Shown here piece after piece: positions 9,797 through 18,804 of a DNA stretch of 64,000 nt. How positions within the stretch are numbered: position 1 is the first letter of the stretch; each line of letters begins with the position of its first letter. The stretch comes from Microvirga solisilvae. GTDB taxonomy: Bacteria; Pseudomonadota; Alphaproteobacteria; Rhizobiales; Beijerinckiaceae. The stretch covers positions 124,001-188,000 of the forward strand of contig NZ_JAKUCN010000004.1 of NCBI RefSeq assembly GCF_022808595.1, given 5' to 3'. The position numbers and the translations under genes are program-made. The notes beneath the pieces were generated by a model that did not search any database, was not told the DNA's origin, and worked only from the letters and a program-made list of their open reading frames with translations.

Positions 9797-11080
9797 TCAC
9801 GAGCCCGCATGGGGAGCGATGATGGCCGTCGTTGCTCTCCCTTCTGCAGGAGCAGGGCGCATTTCCTCCGTGCGGCGGAGGATGCGCCATGCGAGCAGGG
9901 CGAGTGCGATCAAGGTGAAGCCTGCGAGCGACAGAGGCATGTTGTCTATCTGAAGCTTCGCGTCGGTGCCATGCTCGGCTACGTACCCGAAGGACTGCGC
10001 CATGCCGAAGCCCCCCGCGAAGAGGCTCAGGCCGTAGATGATCGCGCGCTCCGCCTCGCGGCCCTGGCGGATCAGGTCCGGCAGGATGAGGGCAAGGCCG
10101 ATGCCGAAGACCGGCATGTCGTAATCATAGGCATAGGGGCTGATCAGCAACGAGGCGATGGCGGTGAGGCCTAACGATTGCCGGAGCGGCAGGCCGCGAT
10201 AGACCGACAAAACCACGAGGCCGAGCGCCAGAACGGCGACGAGGATCTGCGCGGCCATGGCCATCGAGGCGGGAAGCCCGAAAGTGTGCAGGGCCGCATA
10301 GGGCGAGATCATCCGGAAGAGCGGATACATGCCCTTTTCGAGAAAGATCTGCGCCTCTTTCGTGCCCTGCAAAAACGCGATCCAGACATCCGTTCCAAGC
10401 AGAAGCGCGGACAAAGCCGACATCGCAAGAACGGTCGCGGCGGCGATGCAAGCCGCAGCCCAGCGGCGGCTCGCCAGGGTGTAGAGCGCAAACGCGACGG
10501 CCAGATGCGGCTTGATGATCATGAGGCCGAGCGGAAGACCCGCCCACGCGGAACGCCGCTGAAAACCGAGGCAGGTAAGGCCGATCAGCGTACCGGTGAG
10601 AAAGCCGTTCTGGCCGCAGCCGATCACGACAGCCAATGTCGGCAGAAGCACGATCAGCAGAAGCGGAAAATGCTCGCTCTCGATCCGCTTCAGCGTGGCG
10701 AGATAAGCCGTGAAGGTGCCCCCGGTGAACAGCGCGTAGGCCAGCCCCAGCGGAAGAAAGGCGAGGGGAGCGATCAGCAGGTCGAAAGGCGGTGGATAGG
10801 TCCAGGGCATGAAGGATTGCGTGCCGCTCATCGCCTTCTGTACCTCGAACAGGGTGGCGAAGTGATAGGCATCCGCAACCTCGCCGCGCCAGATCATCTG
10901 CGCGACGATGTAGAACGCATCGAAATCCATCAGACGGCGCGGGCTGTTCCCCTGCAGCAGGTTCGAGAACCAGATCGTCTTGCTGATGAACAGCCCGACG
11001 AGCGCCAGGAGAAAGAGCCTGATGTAGCGGATGCCTTTCGGCGTCGATGACCGCGCGGCCTCGAAGGGTGAGATGATCAT
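9797..11080 (-). CDS. DUF2029 / glycosyltransferase family 87-type membrane protein
   Basis: This is a 427-residue polytopic inner-membrane protein with about ten hydrophobic helices. It has the GT-C-like signature seen in DUF2029/GT87 proteins: an early lumenal DFDAFYIVAQMIWRG segment, a PWTYPPPFDLLIAPLAFLPL loop and a later SLLISPYAYDYDMPVFGIGL stretch. The family includes polyprenyl-phosphate-mannose-dependent mannosyltransferases, but the sugar here is unknown. I chose the ATG at 11080 (MIISPFEAARSS). The frame stays open to 11458, but the extra 126 residues overlap another gene, lack hydrophobic periodicity and look like a shadow. Confidence 0.8.
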   Translation of the reverse strand: MIISPFEAARSSTPKGIRYIRLFLLALVGLFISKTIWFSNLLQGNSPRRLMDFDAFYIVAQMIWRGEVADAYHFATLFEVQKAMSGTQSFMPWTYPPPFDLLIAPLAFLPLGLAYALFTGGTFTAYLATLKRIESEHFPLLLIVLLPTLAVVIGCGQNGFLTGTLIGLTCLGFQRRSAWAGLPLGLMIIKPHLAVAFALYTLASRRWAAACIAAATVLAMSALSALLLGTDVWIAFLQGTKEAQIFLEKGMYPLFRMISPYAALHTFGLPASMAMAAQILVAVLALGLVVLSVYRGLPLRQSLGLTAIASLLISPYAYDYDMPVFGIGLALILPDLIRQGREAERAIIYGLSLFAGGFGMAQSFGYVAEHGTDAKLQIDNMPLSLAGFTLIALALLAWRILRRTEEMRPAPAEGRATTAIIAPHAGS

Positions 11081-11201
11081 TCCGGGACGTCTGCTGTGGC
11101 GAAAGGCAAAAAAGTGAGGGGTATTGGCAACAATGCCAGTAAACACGCCGACCCGTGAAGCCTTCAACTCGACCACATGGCCTAGGCTGTCCCAACGCCG
11201 A

Positions 11202-11465
11202 TCACTCCCGCTGATGCAGCGTCTTTCCGGCCTTGCGCTGCCGGCTCCAGTAATCCCGGTATTCCTCCATCTGCTCGCGCACCCCGTCCACGAAATCCTG
11301 GTGGCTCTCGAAATAGCAGGGCGGTCCGTAGCCGCCTTGGCACCGGCCCTCGCGACGGCAGCGATAGTTGCGGCAGGTGAGGGGAATTTGCAGCACATCG
11401 GCGAGACGGCGCAGGGTGTCGTTGCAATCGGGAAACGGAAAGAGAGGGGATGGGGCACGGCTCAT
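11202..11465 (-). CDS. Small conserved-looking Cys-rich protein of unknown function
   Basis: This 87-residue protein contains a cysteine cluster (LTCRNYRCRREGRCQGGYG then PPCYF) followed by an amphipathic helix ending in EYRDYWSRQRK. The cysteines could bind metal, but I do not recognise a characterised family. The ATG at 11465 has GGAG six bases upstream, which decides the start over the in-frame ATG at 11519. It is preceded by a leader of about 300 nt from a canonical promoter at 11776-11804, and lies just upstream of the DUF2029 gene on the same strand. Confidence 0.65.
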   Translation of the reverse strand: MSRAPSPLFPFPDCNDTLRRLADVLQIPLTCRNYRCRREGRCQGGYGPPCYFESHQDFVDGVREQMEEYRDYWSRQRKAGKTLHQRE

Positions 11466-11775
11466 GAAACGCTCCGGCGAATGTTCGTCTTGAAAATGAA
11501 TTGTCGTTGGAAATCGCATGCGCCTTCGGGCTCCGGGCTGAAACAGCCCGAAGCCTGGAAGGAAAATCGAGGGTGGCGCGATGGGCAGCCCGGCTCGATG
11601 ATATTTTGTGTGAGAGAGCAGGACTGCATCTCGCGCACGGTTCTTTTAGGCGTACATCGTGTCTTTCAACGATGGGCCTCCTGGACAGGCTTGCGAGACC
11701 TGCCGCAGGACCGCCCCCAACCCCACACATGCGACGCCTCGCGAGCGCGCCCCTCGTTGGGTCGGGACATCACGA

Positions 11776-11804
11776 GATATAGCCAAGGTTAGGAGGATTG
11801 TCAA
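11776..11804 (-). promoter_or_regulatory. Canonical sigma70 promoter (TTGACA-N17-TATATC)
   Basis: On the minus strand, TTGACA (plus-strand 11799-11804) is separated by exactly 17 bases from TATATC (plus-strand 11776-11781). Transcription would begin near 11769 and run toward the Cys-rich gene, which starts about 300 nt downstream. A match this good is unusual for an alphaproteobacterial protein gene and could instead drive a small RNA. Confidence 0.7.
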
Positions 11805-11832
11805 GAACAAATGAGGAACAAGATTCACGCGA

Positions 11833-12056
11833 CGTCATCCCGGACGGCGAAAGCCGAGCCGGGATCGTGAGCCGGATGAGGCGCTGGAATATCTCTCCCG
11901 GGCGGGAGAGGTCGGAGCGCAGCTCCGGGTGAGGCATGCCCTTTCCGGAAAGGACAATCCCTCACCCCTGCCCCTCTCCCACTCGGGAGAGGGGGATGGT
12001 TCCGCGCCATCCTCGTCACACGATCCCGGGTTCTGCTGCGCAGCCCCGGGATGACG
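11833..12056. repeat. Composite nested palindromic intergenic repeat
   Basis: The outer ends CGTCATCCCGG (11833-) and CCGGGATGACG (-12056) are reverse complements. Inside, GGGTGAGG pairs with CCTCACCC, and the centre is the perfect 14-mer CCTTTCCGGAAAGG at 11939-11952. The whole element is symmetric about position 11945. Each outer arm is itself a REP-like hairpin, and CTCTCCC/GGGAGAG hairpins sit between. This resembles mosaic REP/BIME-type elements of rhizobial and Methylobacterium genomes. Confidence 0.75.
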
Positions 12057-12120
12057 GAAGGCTATGTGGCTTGCATCATCCATCACTGAGGCGGCAAGCA
12101 TACGCTCGTTTCCGCAACGC

Positions 12121-12384
12121 TTACTTCACCGAGCCAGTGGTCTCCGTATGGCAGGCTGCGCTCTGCGAGCCGGGAGGGCAGCTGGCCTTGTTCTTGTTCA
12201 TCGCTGTGTGATGACGAACCGCCTGATGCTTGGAGGCATGGTGCTTCGGCATCTTATGGGTCTGCGGCTGAGCTGCTTCGGAGGATGTGGGAGGATAAGC
12301 CTGAGCGGTTTGAGCCGCCTGAGCAGCCAGAGGCGCACCCAGAAGACAAGCCAGTGTCGAGGTAGCGATCAGGAATTTCTTCAT
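12121..12384 (-). CDS. Small secreted His/Gln-rich protein
   Basis: This 87-residue protein starts with a clear signal peptide (MKKFLIATSTLACLLGAPLA then AQA). The mature part is rich in Ala, Gln, His and Lys, including HKMPKHHASKHQAVRHH, which could bind zinc, copper or nickel. Two cysteines occur near the C-terminus (ASCPPGSQSAACHTE). The ATG at 12384 is preceded by GGAGAG. It is transcribed divergently from the two-component pair at 12558-14530, and a GGTAC-N6-GTACC dyad lies between them, so it may be a target of that pair. Metal binding is inferred from composition only. Confidence 0.75.
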   Translation of the reverse strand: MKKFLIATSTLACLLGAPLAAQAAQTAQAYPPTSSEAAQPQTHKMPKHHASKHQAVRHHTAMNKNKASCPPGSQSAACHTETTGSVK

Positions 12385-12405
12385 CGGATCTCTCCATTTC
12401 ATGAC

Positions 12406-12421
12406 GGTACGCGTTTGTACC
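12406..12421. promoter_or_regulatory. Inverted repeat GGTAC-N6-GTACC, candidate operator
   Basis: This perfect 5-bp dyad with a 6-bp spacer lies 22 bp upstream of the His-rich protein start and about 137 bp upstream of the response regulator. Its position between divergent genes suggests an operator. The binding protein is unknown. Confidence 0.4.
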
Positions 12422-12557
12422 TGGGTTGGACGATACCGCTCGCGACTTAGGAGAGAATGAGGGCTCAAGCCTCCAGAACTGCCAATCGTGGCGGCAAAAT
12501 GCATTCTTGAATCTCGAATGGGAGAAGCTCAGTTTTTCTGGAGCGAGGACATCCCAC

Positions 12558-13214
12558 ATGCGGGTTCTGCTGGTCGAAGACGATCCTTTAATCGGGCGCA
12601 GCCTGGTTCAGGCATTCGATGGAACCGGGATGGCGGTCGACTGGGCACGCACGGGCGACGATGCTCTCGAAGCTCTCGGTGCAAACCCTTATTCCATCGT
12701 TCTGCTCGATCTCGGCCTTCCCGACAAAGCGGGTCTCGATGTGCTCAAGGATATGCGGCGACGAAAGGATGCGACGCCGGTTCTGATCATCACAGCGCAT
12801 GACGATATCGAAACCCGCATAGCGGGGCTCGATGGCGGCGCCGACGATTTCGTGGTGAAGCCTTTCGATGTGGACGAACTCGCCGCACGGATCAGGGCCG
12901 TCATCCGCCGACATGCGGGGCATGCCGCATCGGTGATCGAGACGTCCGAGATCGTGCTCGATCTCGCATGCCATGAGGCAACCTATAAGGGCATGACCCA
13001 GCTTCTGCCCGCGCGGGAATTCGCACTCATGCAGGCGCTTGTGCAACGGCCTGGCGCGATCCTGTCACGCAGTCAGTTGGAGGACGCGCTCTATGGCTGG
13101 GGCGAGGAAGTGGAGAGCAACGCGGTCGATGTGCTGATCCATTACATCCGCCGCAAGTTCGACAACGATATCATCCGCAATGTCCGAGGCGTCGGCTGGA
13201 TGGTGGTCAAATGA
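12558..13214 (+). CDS. OmpR-family response regulator
   Basis: This DNA-binding response regulator has 218 residues. The receiver (1-115) has the acidic pair in LLVEDD, phospho-acceptor D51 in VLLDLGLPDKAG, the Thr of IITAHDD and Lys of VVKPFDVDEL. A winged-helix Trans_reg_C domain follows (about 125-218), with LPAREFALMQALVQRPGAIL, NAVDVLIHYIRRKF and a final RGVGWMV. It resembles the QseB/TctD/PmrA group. I chose the ATG at 12558 because the upstream in-frame codons precede the conserved MRVLLVEDD start. It overlaps the kinase gene by 4 bp (ATGA), a coupled pair. Confidence 0.94.
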   Translation: MRVLLVEDDPLIGRSLVQAFDGTGMAVDWARTGDDALEALGANPYSIVLLDLGLPDKAGLDVLKDMRRRKDATPVLIITAHDDIETRIAGLDGGADDFVVKPFDVDELAARIRAVIRRHAGHAASVIETSEIVLDLACHEATYKGMTQLLPAREFALMQALVQRPGAILSRSQLEDALYGWGEEVESNAVDVLIHYIRRKFDNDIIRNVRGVGWMVVK

Positions 13215-14530
13215 AACAGCGTCATTCGCTTCGCCGCCAGCTCACCTTATGGTTCACGATCCTGCTGATCTCCTTCGGGCTTCTCGGCGGCGTGGGCGCT
13301 TACATCGTCGCGCAGCAAGATCCCGACAATTTCCTCGACAATCAGATGCGCGAAATTGCCGTGGATATCGTCGGCTCGGTTGATGATCTGGCGCAGATGC
13401 CTGCGCCGCCCTTGGATGAATCCGACATGATCGTCGTGCAGGCCTGGGATCCGGAGGGGCGCTTGCTCAAGTCATTTCCCCAAGACTTCGACTTGCCTCG
13501 TCAAAGAAGGACAGGGTTCTCGAATTTCGCGACGCCGAAAGGCAGTTGGCGCAGTTATACCTGGGTGCTCGATGACGGGACGGTGCAGGTTTCCCAACAG
13601 ACGCGTGTGCGCCGGGAGCTCGCCCTGAAGGCCGCGCTGCCTGCGCTCATCACCACCTTCCTGCTCATCCCGATTTCATGGTTGCTGGTGCGATGGGTTG
13701 TCGGCCGTATTTTAAGTCCGGTGGATCTTCTGGCGCATCAGCTGCTTTCCCGAAGGCCGGATTCCACGCAGGTGCTTTCGTCGCCCGACATTCCTGGTGA
13801 GATCGCGCCTCTTGTGGCGGCAATGAACGAGGCGCTCTCCCGTGTCAGAGCCATGGTGGCGACGCAGAAGCAGTTCGTGTCCAACGCCGCGCATCAGCTG
13901 CGCACGCCCTTGACGGCTTTACGCATCCAGGTGCGCAATCTGCGCCATGCATCGCGCCACGCTGCTTCAGATGACATCCTAAACGAGATGGAAACCGGTA
14001 TTCTGCGCATGTCCGGGCTGACCAGTCAGCTGCTGGCGCTCGCCCGCGCGGAAACGCTGCCGCCGAGCGAGGTTTCGCAAACTCTGCCGCTCGCGGATGC
14101 ATTGCAGGAAGCGATTGCGGGCGTGATCGCGCTCGCGCAGAGTAAAGGCATCACGCTTTCCTTGACCGAGATGGCGCCCGGTTCAGTCAAAGCCGATCCG
14201 CATGACCTCGTGATGCTGCTGTCGAACCTTCTCGACAACGCGATCCGCTACACGCCGACGAATGGGCGCGTTGATCTCTCCTCTCATGTGAAAGGATCAA
14301 CAGTGATCGTGGAGATTGCCGATACCGGACCGGGAATTCCTGACGATTTCATCGCTCGCGTATTCGATCCTTTCGTGCGCGCCGACAAGCAACAGGAGGG
14401 AACGGGCCTGGGGCTTTCGATCGTCAAGGCTCTCGCCTTGCGGATCGGCGCGAAGGTCACGCTCGACAACAGGGGCGGCGGCGGACTTGTGGCTCGTGTC
14501 GAGCTGCCAGTGATGGATGATTCCGGTTAA
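13211..14530 (+). CDS. Two-component sensor histidine kinase
   Basis: This 439-residue inner-membrane kinase is the partner of the preceding regulator. A transmembrane helix lies at about 10-35, a periplasmic sensor (2CSK_N-like, as in TctE/QseC) at about 36-150, and a second helix at about 145-168. A HAMP-like linker and a HisKA domain follow, with H228 in NAAHQLRTPLTALRIQ. The HATPase has N (LLDNAIRYTP), DTGPGIPD, a VFDPFVRADKQQEGTGLGL loop and a final G-rich strand. The ligand is unknown; the divergent His-rich exported protein hints at metal or envelope stress. Confidence 0.93.
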   Translation: MKQRHSLRRQLTLWFTILLISFGLLGGVGAYIVAQQDPDNFLDNQMREIAVDIVGSVDDLAQMPAPPLDESDMIVVQAWDPEGRLLKSFPQDFDLPRQRRTGFSNFATPKGSWRSYTWVLDDGTVQVSQQTRVRRELALKAALPALITTFLLIPISWLLVRWVVGRILSPVDLLAHQLLSRRPDSTQVLSSPDIPGEIAPLVAAMNEALSRVRAMVATQKQFVSNAAHQLRTPLTALRIQVRNLRHASRHAASDDILNEMETGILRMSGLTSQLLALARAETLPPSEVSQTLPLADALQEAIAGVIALAQSKGITLSLTEMAPGSVKADPHDLVMLLSNLLDNAIRYTPTNGRVDLSSHVKGSTVIVEIADTGPGIPDDFIARVFDPFVRADKQQEGTGLGLSIVKALALRIGAKVTLDNRGGGGLVARVELPVMDDSG

Positions 14531-14671
14531 GGGAGCCGGGCGGTCGCCCCTCAGGGGGTGCGATATCGCCCGAAGTCTTAGCTTGGCCTGTGGATTATGG
14601 GCAAAGGCTTGCCTTTCCTCAGCCGTGGCGCACGCCTTAGTTTATTCAGCAGGTTTGGAGATTCACGCTTC

Positions 14672-16570
14672 GTGCGCTACCCGCCCCAGATTCTCGAGGA
14701 AATCCGCGCCCGGCTGCCGGTTTCGGCTGTCGTGGGCAAGCGTGTGCGCCTGAAGAAGGCGGGGCGGGAATGGAAGGGGCTGTCGCCCTTCAATGCGGAG
14801 AAGACGCCGTCCTTCTACGTGAACGACCAGAAGCAGTTCTATCATTGCTTCTCCTCCGGCAAGCACGGCGACATCTTCACCTTCGTCATGGAGACGGAAG
14901 GGCTGTCCTTCCCCGAGGCCGTCGAGCGGCTGGCGGCGGAGGCGGGCGTGCCTCTGCCCAAGCTCACGCCGGAGGATCGGGAGGAGGAGGTCAAGCGCAA
15001 GACGCTCTACGACGCCATGGAGCTTGCGGCGCAGTTCTTCGAGGCCTCGCTGCAGGGCCGCTTCGGCATGAAGGCGCGCGATTATCTCGCCGGTCGCCAG
15101 CTCAGCCCCGACACGCAGAAGCGTTTCCGCATCGGCTATGCGCCGCCGGAGCGCTTCGCCCTGCGCGATCATCTCGCCGAAAAGGGCATCTCCATCGAGA
15201 TGATGGCGGAGGCGGGGCTTCTGATCTCGGGCGAGGATGTGAAGGTTCCCTATGACCGCTTCCGCGACCGGGTGATGTTTCCGATCTGCGACGTGCGCGG
15301 CCGGGTGATCGCCTTCGGCGGACGCGCCATGGCCGCCGATGTGCCCGCGAAATACCTGAACTCGCCGGATACGCCGCTCTTCAACAAGGGCCGGCTTCTC
15401 TACAATTACCACCACGCCCGCCAGCATGCGCACGAGAAGGGCACGGTGATCGCGGTCGAGGGCTATGTGGACGTGATTTCCTTGAGCGTCGCGGGCTTTG
15501 CCAATGCGGTCGCCCCGCTCGGAACGGCGCTCACCGAGGATCAGCTCGCGCTGCTCTGGCGCCTCTCGGAGGAGCCGATCCTGTGCTTCGACGGCGACAA
15601 GGCGGGCCAGCGCGCCGCCTATCGCGCCCTCGAGACGGCTTTGCCGAACCTGTCCGCCGGCAAGTCCCTGCGCTTTGCCATCCTGCCTGAGGGGCAGGAC
15701 CCGGACGATCTCGCCCGCTCGGGCGGTCGCACCGCCATCGAGCGGGTGCTGGCCTCGGCCAAGCCCCTGGTCGACATCCTCTGGGCGCGGGAGACCGAGG
15801 CCGGGCCGCTGGATACCCCCGAGCGCCGGGCCGCCCTGGAGCGACGGCTTCGCGAATCACTTGCACTGATTCGCGACGAAACCCTCAAACGGTACTACCG
15901 GGAGGAGGTCGAAAGCCGCCTCGCGGGCCTGAGTCCCGATACCAGGGGGAATCGTTTCAACCGCCAAGGCGGGGGAGGGAGACGCGACTTTCGTGGACCT
16001 GCCCCAACGACACCGAGCGCCCGCCTGAGCGTCTCGCCGCTGCTCGCCCGCAGCCCGCTTTTCACGGGCGGAACGGCGGAGAGCCCCCGCGAGGCAATGA
16101 TCCTCTGCGCCTTCCTGATCCACCCCGAGCTGATCCAGAAGCACGCGGAAACCCTTGCGGACCTTGAACTTGAGGGACGCGGTGCCCAAATGATGCGTTC
16201 TCTCCTCCTGGACAGCGCAGCGAGCGGCGAGCCCACCGACCAGACCGTGATGCAGGCCCGCCTGGAGCGGGCCGGGCTGACCCAGGCGGCGGAGAAGCTC
16301 ACCGCCACGGTCCGTCCGGGGGACCATTGGATGCTCGATCCGCATGCGGACCCCTTGCGGCTTGAAGACGCATTGAGGCAAGCCATCACCTTGCATCGCC
16401 GCGCCCGCACGTTACATAGCGAACTTCGGGCCGCCGAGCGCGCGCTTGCCGAAGAGGACAACGAGGCCAATCTCGCCTGGCTGCGAGAGGTCCAAAACCA
16501 ACTGTCCTCCGTCGACGGTGCCGAGGCCGATATGGACAAGAATGGGTCCGGTGGGGGAGCCGGCTTCTGA
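14672..16570 (+). CDS. dnaG: DNA primase
   Basis: This primase synthesises RNA primers at the replication fork. The 632-residue product has an N-terminal CHC2-type domain (about 1-100), a primase core with the TOPRIM strand VIAVEGYVDVISL and CFDGDKAGQRAAYR, and a C-terminal DnaB-interacting helical region. I chose GTG at 14672 because the family motif (RYPPQILEEIRARLPVSAVV) begins directly after it and GGAG lies 11 bases upstream; the longer frame from 14597 looks non-coding. Three of the four zinc ligands are replaced: S38, N41 and S62 stand where E. coli has C40, H43 and C64, and only C59 (C61) remains. dnaG precedes rpoD, as in the macromolecular-synthesis operon. Confidence 0.94.
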   Translation: MRYPPQILEEIRARLPVSAVVGKRVRLKKAGREWKGLSPFNAEKTPSFYVNDQKQFYHCFSSGKHGDIFTFVMETEGLSFPEAVERLAAEAGVPLPKLTPEDREEEVKRKTLYDAMELAAQFFEASLQGRFGMKARDYLAGRQLSPDTQKRFRIGYAPPERFALRDHLAEKGISIEMMAEAGLLISGEDVKVPYDRFRDRVMFPICDVRGRVIAFGGRAMAADVPAKYLNSPDTPLFNKGRLLYNYHHARQHAHEKGTVIAVEGYVDVISLSVAGFANAVAPLGTALTEDQLALLWRLSEEPILCFDGDKAGQRAAYRALETALPNLSAGKSLRFAILPEGQDPDDLARSGGRTAIERVLASAKPLVDILWARETEAGPLDTPERRAALERRLRESLALIRDETLKRYYREEVESRLAGLSPDTRGNRFNRQGGGGRRDFRGPAPTTPSARLSVSPLLARSPLFTGGTAESPREAMILCAFLIHPELIQKHAETLADLELEGRGAQMMRSLLLDSAASGEPTDQTVMQARLERAGLTQAAEKLTATVRPGDHWMLDPHADPLRLEDALRQAITLHRRARTLHSELRAAERALAEEDNEANLAWLREVQNQLSSVDGAEADMDKNGSGGGAGF

Positions 16571-16739
16571 TTAAGGCGGGATTAGCCCACACGGGCGGGA
16601 GATGGTTAACGGTTAGTCAATTGACTTGCTGTTTATTGGTCAGGAATTTCCGGGTGGCCGGGCCCAACAGCCTTGCTGCCCATTCGCGCATCATCGGTTC
16701 CGCTGGGGGCACCGACGGGGCGCTGGAGTAAGGCAAAGC

Positions 16740-18737
16740 ATGGCGACGAAGGCGACCGAACGGGACGAAGGCGAGACGACGGCTCCGGAGCAAACGAGCG
16801 ACGGGCCCCTGCTCGACCTGAGCGATGCCGCCGTTAAACGGATGATCAAGCTCGCGAAGAAGCGCGGGTATGTGACCTATGACGAGCTGAACGAGGTTCT
16901 GCCGCCGGAGGAGTTCTCCTCGGAGCAGATCGAGGACGTGCTCGGCCAGCTCTCCGAGATGGGCATCAACGTCGTCGAGTCGGAAGAGGCGGAAGAGGGC
17001 GAGAAGGCCGAGGCCGAGGATGATGAGGCCGAGGGCGGCGATCTCGTCGAGGCCTCGCAGACCCGCGCCGTCGCGGTTCGCGAAACCACGACCAAGGAGC
17101 CGACCGACCGCACGGACGATCCGGTGCGCATGTATCTGCGCGAGATGGGTTCCGTCGAGCTTCTGTCGCGTGAGGGCGAAATCGCCATCGCCAAGCGCAT
17201 CGAGGCCGGCCGTGAGGCCATGATCGCAGGCCTCTGCGAAAGCCCGCTGACCTTCCAGGCCATCATCATCTGGCGCGACGAGCTCGTCGAAGGCCGGGTG
17301 CTTTTGCGCGACATCATCGATCTCGAAGCCACCTATGCCGGCCCGGACGGCAAGGGCGCGCCCAAGGTGGATGCGCTTTCCGACGAGAGCGAGGAAGAGA
17401 CTGCCGCCGAGGGTGAAGAGGGCATGACCCCGCCCGAAGGCGACATGGACGACGACGACATGGAGAACAACGTGTCGCTCTCGGCCATGGAAGCCGAGCT
17501 GAAGCCGCGCGTTCTCGAAACCTTCGACTCCATCGCCGACAACTACAAGAAGCTGCGCCGCCTGCAGGTCGAGCATGTGGAACAGCGCATGCAGAACAAG
17601 CAGCTGACCCCGGCCCAGGAGCGCAAGTACCGCGAGCTGAAGTCGGACATCGTGGCGTCCGTGAAGTCGCTGTCGCTCAACAACAACCGCATCGAAGCGC
17701 TCGTCGAGCAGCTCTACGACATCAACAAGCGCCTCATCTCGCATGAGGGACGCCTGATGCGTCTGGCCGAGAGCCACGGCGTGGCGCGCGAGGAATTCCT
17801 CAAGCACTACCAGGGTTGGGAACTCGACCCGAAATGGGTGCTGCGCGTCTCCAAGCTCGGCGGCAAGGGCTGGAAGGACTTCGTCGCCAAGGCGAAGGAC
17901 GGCATCCACGATCTGCGCGAGAACATCCACAATCTGGCGAGCGAGACGGGCCTGGAAATTCAGGAATTCCGCCGCATCGTCATGATGGTGCAGAAGGGCG
18001 AGCGCGAAGCGCGCCAGGCGAAGAAGGAAATGATCGAGGCGAACCTGCGTCTCGTGATCTCCATCGCCAAGAAGTACACGAACCGCGGCCTTCAGTTCCT
18101 GGACCTGATCCAGGAGGGCAATATCGGCCTCATGAAGGCGGTCGATAAGTTCGAGTATCGCCGCGGCTACAAGTTCTCGACCTACGCCACGTGGTGGATC
18201 CGTCAGGCGATCACGCGCTCCATCGCGGATCAGGCCCGCACGATCCGTATTCCGGTGCACATGATCGAGACGATCAACAAGATCGTCCGCACCTCGCGCC
18301 AGATGCTGCACGAGATCGGCCGCGAGCCGACCCCGGAAGAGCTGGCCGAGAAGCTCGCCATGCCGCTGGAAAAGGTGCGCAAGGTTCTCAAGATCGCGAA
18401 GGAGCCGATCTCGCTCGAAACGCCCATCGGCGACGAGGAGGATTCACACCTCGGCGACTTCATCGAGGACAAGAACGCGATCCTGCCCATCGATGCCGCG
18501 ATTCAATCGAACCTGCGCGAGACCACGACCCGCGTTCTCGCTTCGCTCACGCCGCGCGAAGAGCGCGTGCTGCGCATGCGCTTCGGCATCGGCATGAACA
18601 CCGACCACACCCTCGAAGAGGTCGGCCAGCAATTCTCGGTCACCCGCGAGCGTATCCGCCAGATCGAGGCGAAGGCCCTGCGCAAGCTGAAGCACCCGTC
18701 ACGGTCGCGGAAGCTCAGAAGCTTCCTCGACAACTAA
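16740..18737 (+). CDS. rpoD: RNA polymerase primary sigma factor (sigma70)
   Basis: This is the housekeeping sigma factor, 665 residues. Region 1.1 includes [21 protein letters not shown] long acidic non-conserved insert (around residues 210-250, [17 protein letters not shown]) follows region 1.2 ([20 protein letters not shown]). Region 2.4 ([20 protein letters not shown]), region 3 and region 4.2 ([20 protein letters not shown]) are intact, ending in LRSFLDN. I chose the ATG at 16740 ([11 protein letters not shown]) with TAAGG upstream over the frame extension to 16626. It lies 169 bp after dnaG on the same strand and is closed by a strong terminator. Confidence 0.97.
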   Translation: MATKATERDEGETTAPEQTSDGPLLDLSDAAVKRMIKLAKKRGYVTYDELNEVLPPEEFSSEQIEDVLGQLSEMGINVVESEEAEEGEKAEAEDDEAEGGDLVEASQTRAVAVRETTTKEPTDRTDDPVRMYLREMGSVELLSREGEIAIAKRIEAGREAMIAGLCESPLTFQAIIIWRDELVEGRVLLRDIIDLEATYAGPDGKGAPKVDALSDESEEETAAEGEEGMTPPEGDMDDDDMENNVSLSAMEAELKPRVLETFDSIADNYKKLRRLQVEHVEQRMQNKQLTPAQERKYRELKSDIVASVKSLSLNNNRIEALVEQLYDINKRLISHEGRLMRLAESHGVAREEFLKHYQGWELDPKWVLRVSKLGGKGWKDFVAKAKDGIHDLRENIHNLASETGLEIQEFRRIVMMVQKGEREARQAKKEMIEANLRLVISIAKKYTNRGLQFLDLIQEGNIGLMKAVDKFEYRRGYKFSTYATWWIRQAITRSIADQARTIRIPVHMIETINKIVRTSRQMLHEIGREPTPEELAEKLAMPLEKVRKVLKIAKEPISLETPIGDEEDSHLGDFIEDKNAILPIDAAIQSNLRETTTRVLASLTPREERVLRMRFGIGMNTDHTLEEVGQQFSVTRERIRQIEAKALRKLKHPSRSRKLRSFLDN

Positions 18738-18748
18738 GCGAATTCAAA

Positions 18749-18775
18749 AGGCGGGCATCAAGCCCGCCTTTTTCT
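18749..18775 (+). terminator. Rho-independent terminator of rpoD
   Basis: AGGCGGGC (18749-18756) pairs with GCCCGCCT (18762-18769) around a five-base loop, followed by TTTTTCTT. Confidence 0.9.
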
Positions 18776-18804
18776 TACCTTCTGCCTGCTTTGTGGGAAA
18801 GGCG

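Larger units (their letters stand above)
11466..12120. other. Intergenic region of about 655 bp with a promoter, leader hairpins and a composite palindrome
   Basis: I see no convincing coding frame here. The open frame at 11182-11730 runs antiparallel in composition to the Cys-rich gene and lacks a ribosome-binding site. The stretch holds two competing hairpins at 11524-11553 (a CTTCGGGCT/AGCCCGAAG outer pair and a CGGGCTG/CAGCCCG inner pair). It also holds a minus-strand promoter at 11776-11804 and a nested palindrome at 11833-12056. Confidence 0.6.

Noticed and set aside
11081..11458. N-terminal extension of the DUF2029 protein
   Set aside because: It lacks hydrophobic segments and overlaps the Cys-rich gene, which has a good ribosome-binding site; the ATG at 11080 is preferred.
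11182..11730. 182-codon minus-strand frame starting MCGVGGG
   Set aside because: It overlaps the better-supported Cys-rich gene in another frame, has Arg/Ser-rich composition and no ribosome-binding site. A leader-peptide role cannot be excluded.
14672..16570. DnaG considered a pseudogene or diverged paralogue because zinc ligands are missing
   Set aside because: The frame is intact, the catalytic core is conserved and it stands next to rpoD; it is almost certainly the main primase.
16617..18311. Long minus-strand open frame (564 codons) antisense to rpoD
   Set aside because: It is a shadow of GC-rich rpoD codons; no motif or ribosome-binding site supports it. Similar shadows oppose carA, the CHASE2 gene and the sensor kinase.
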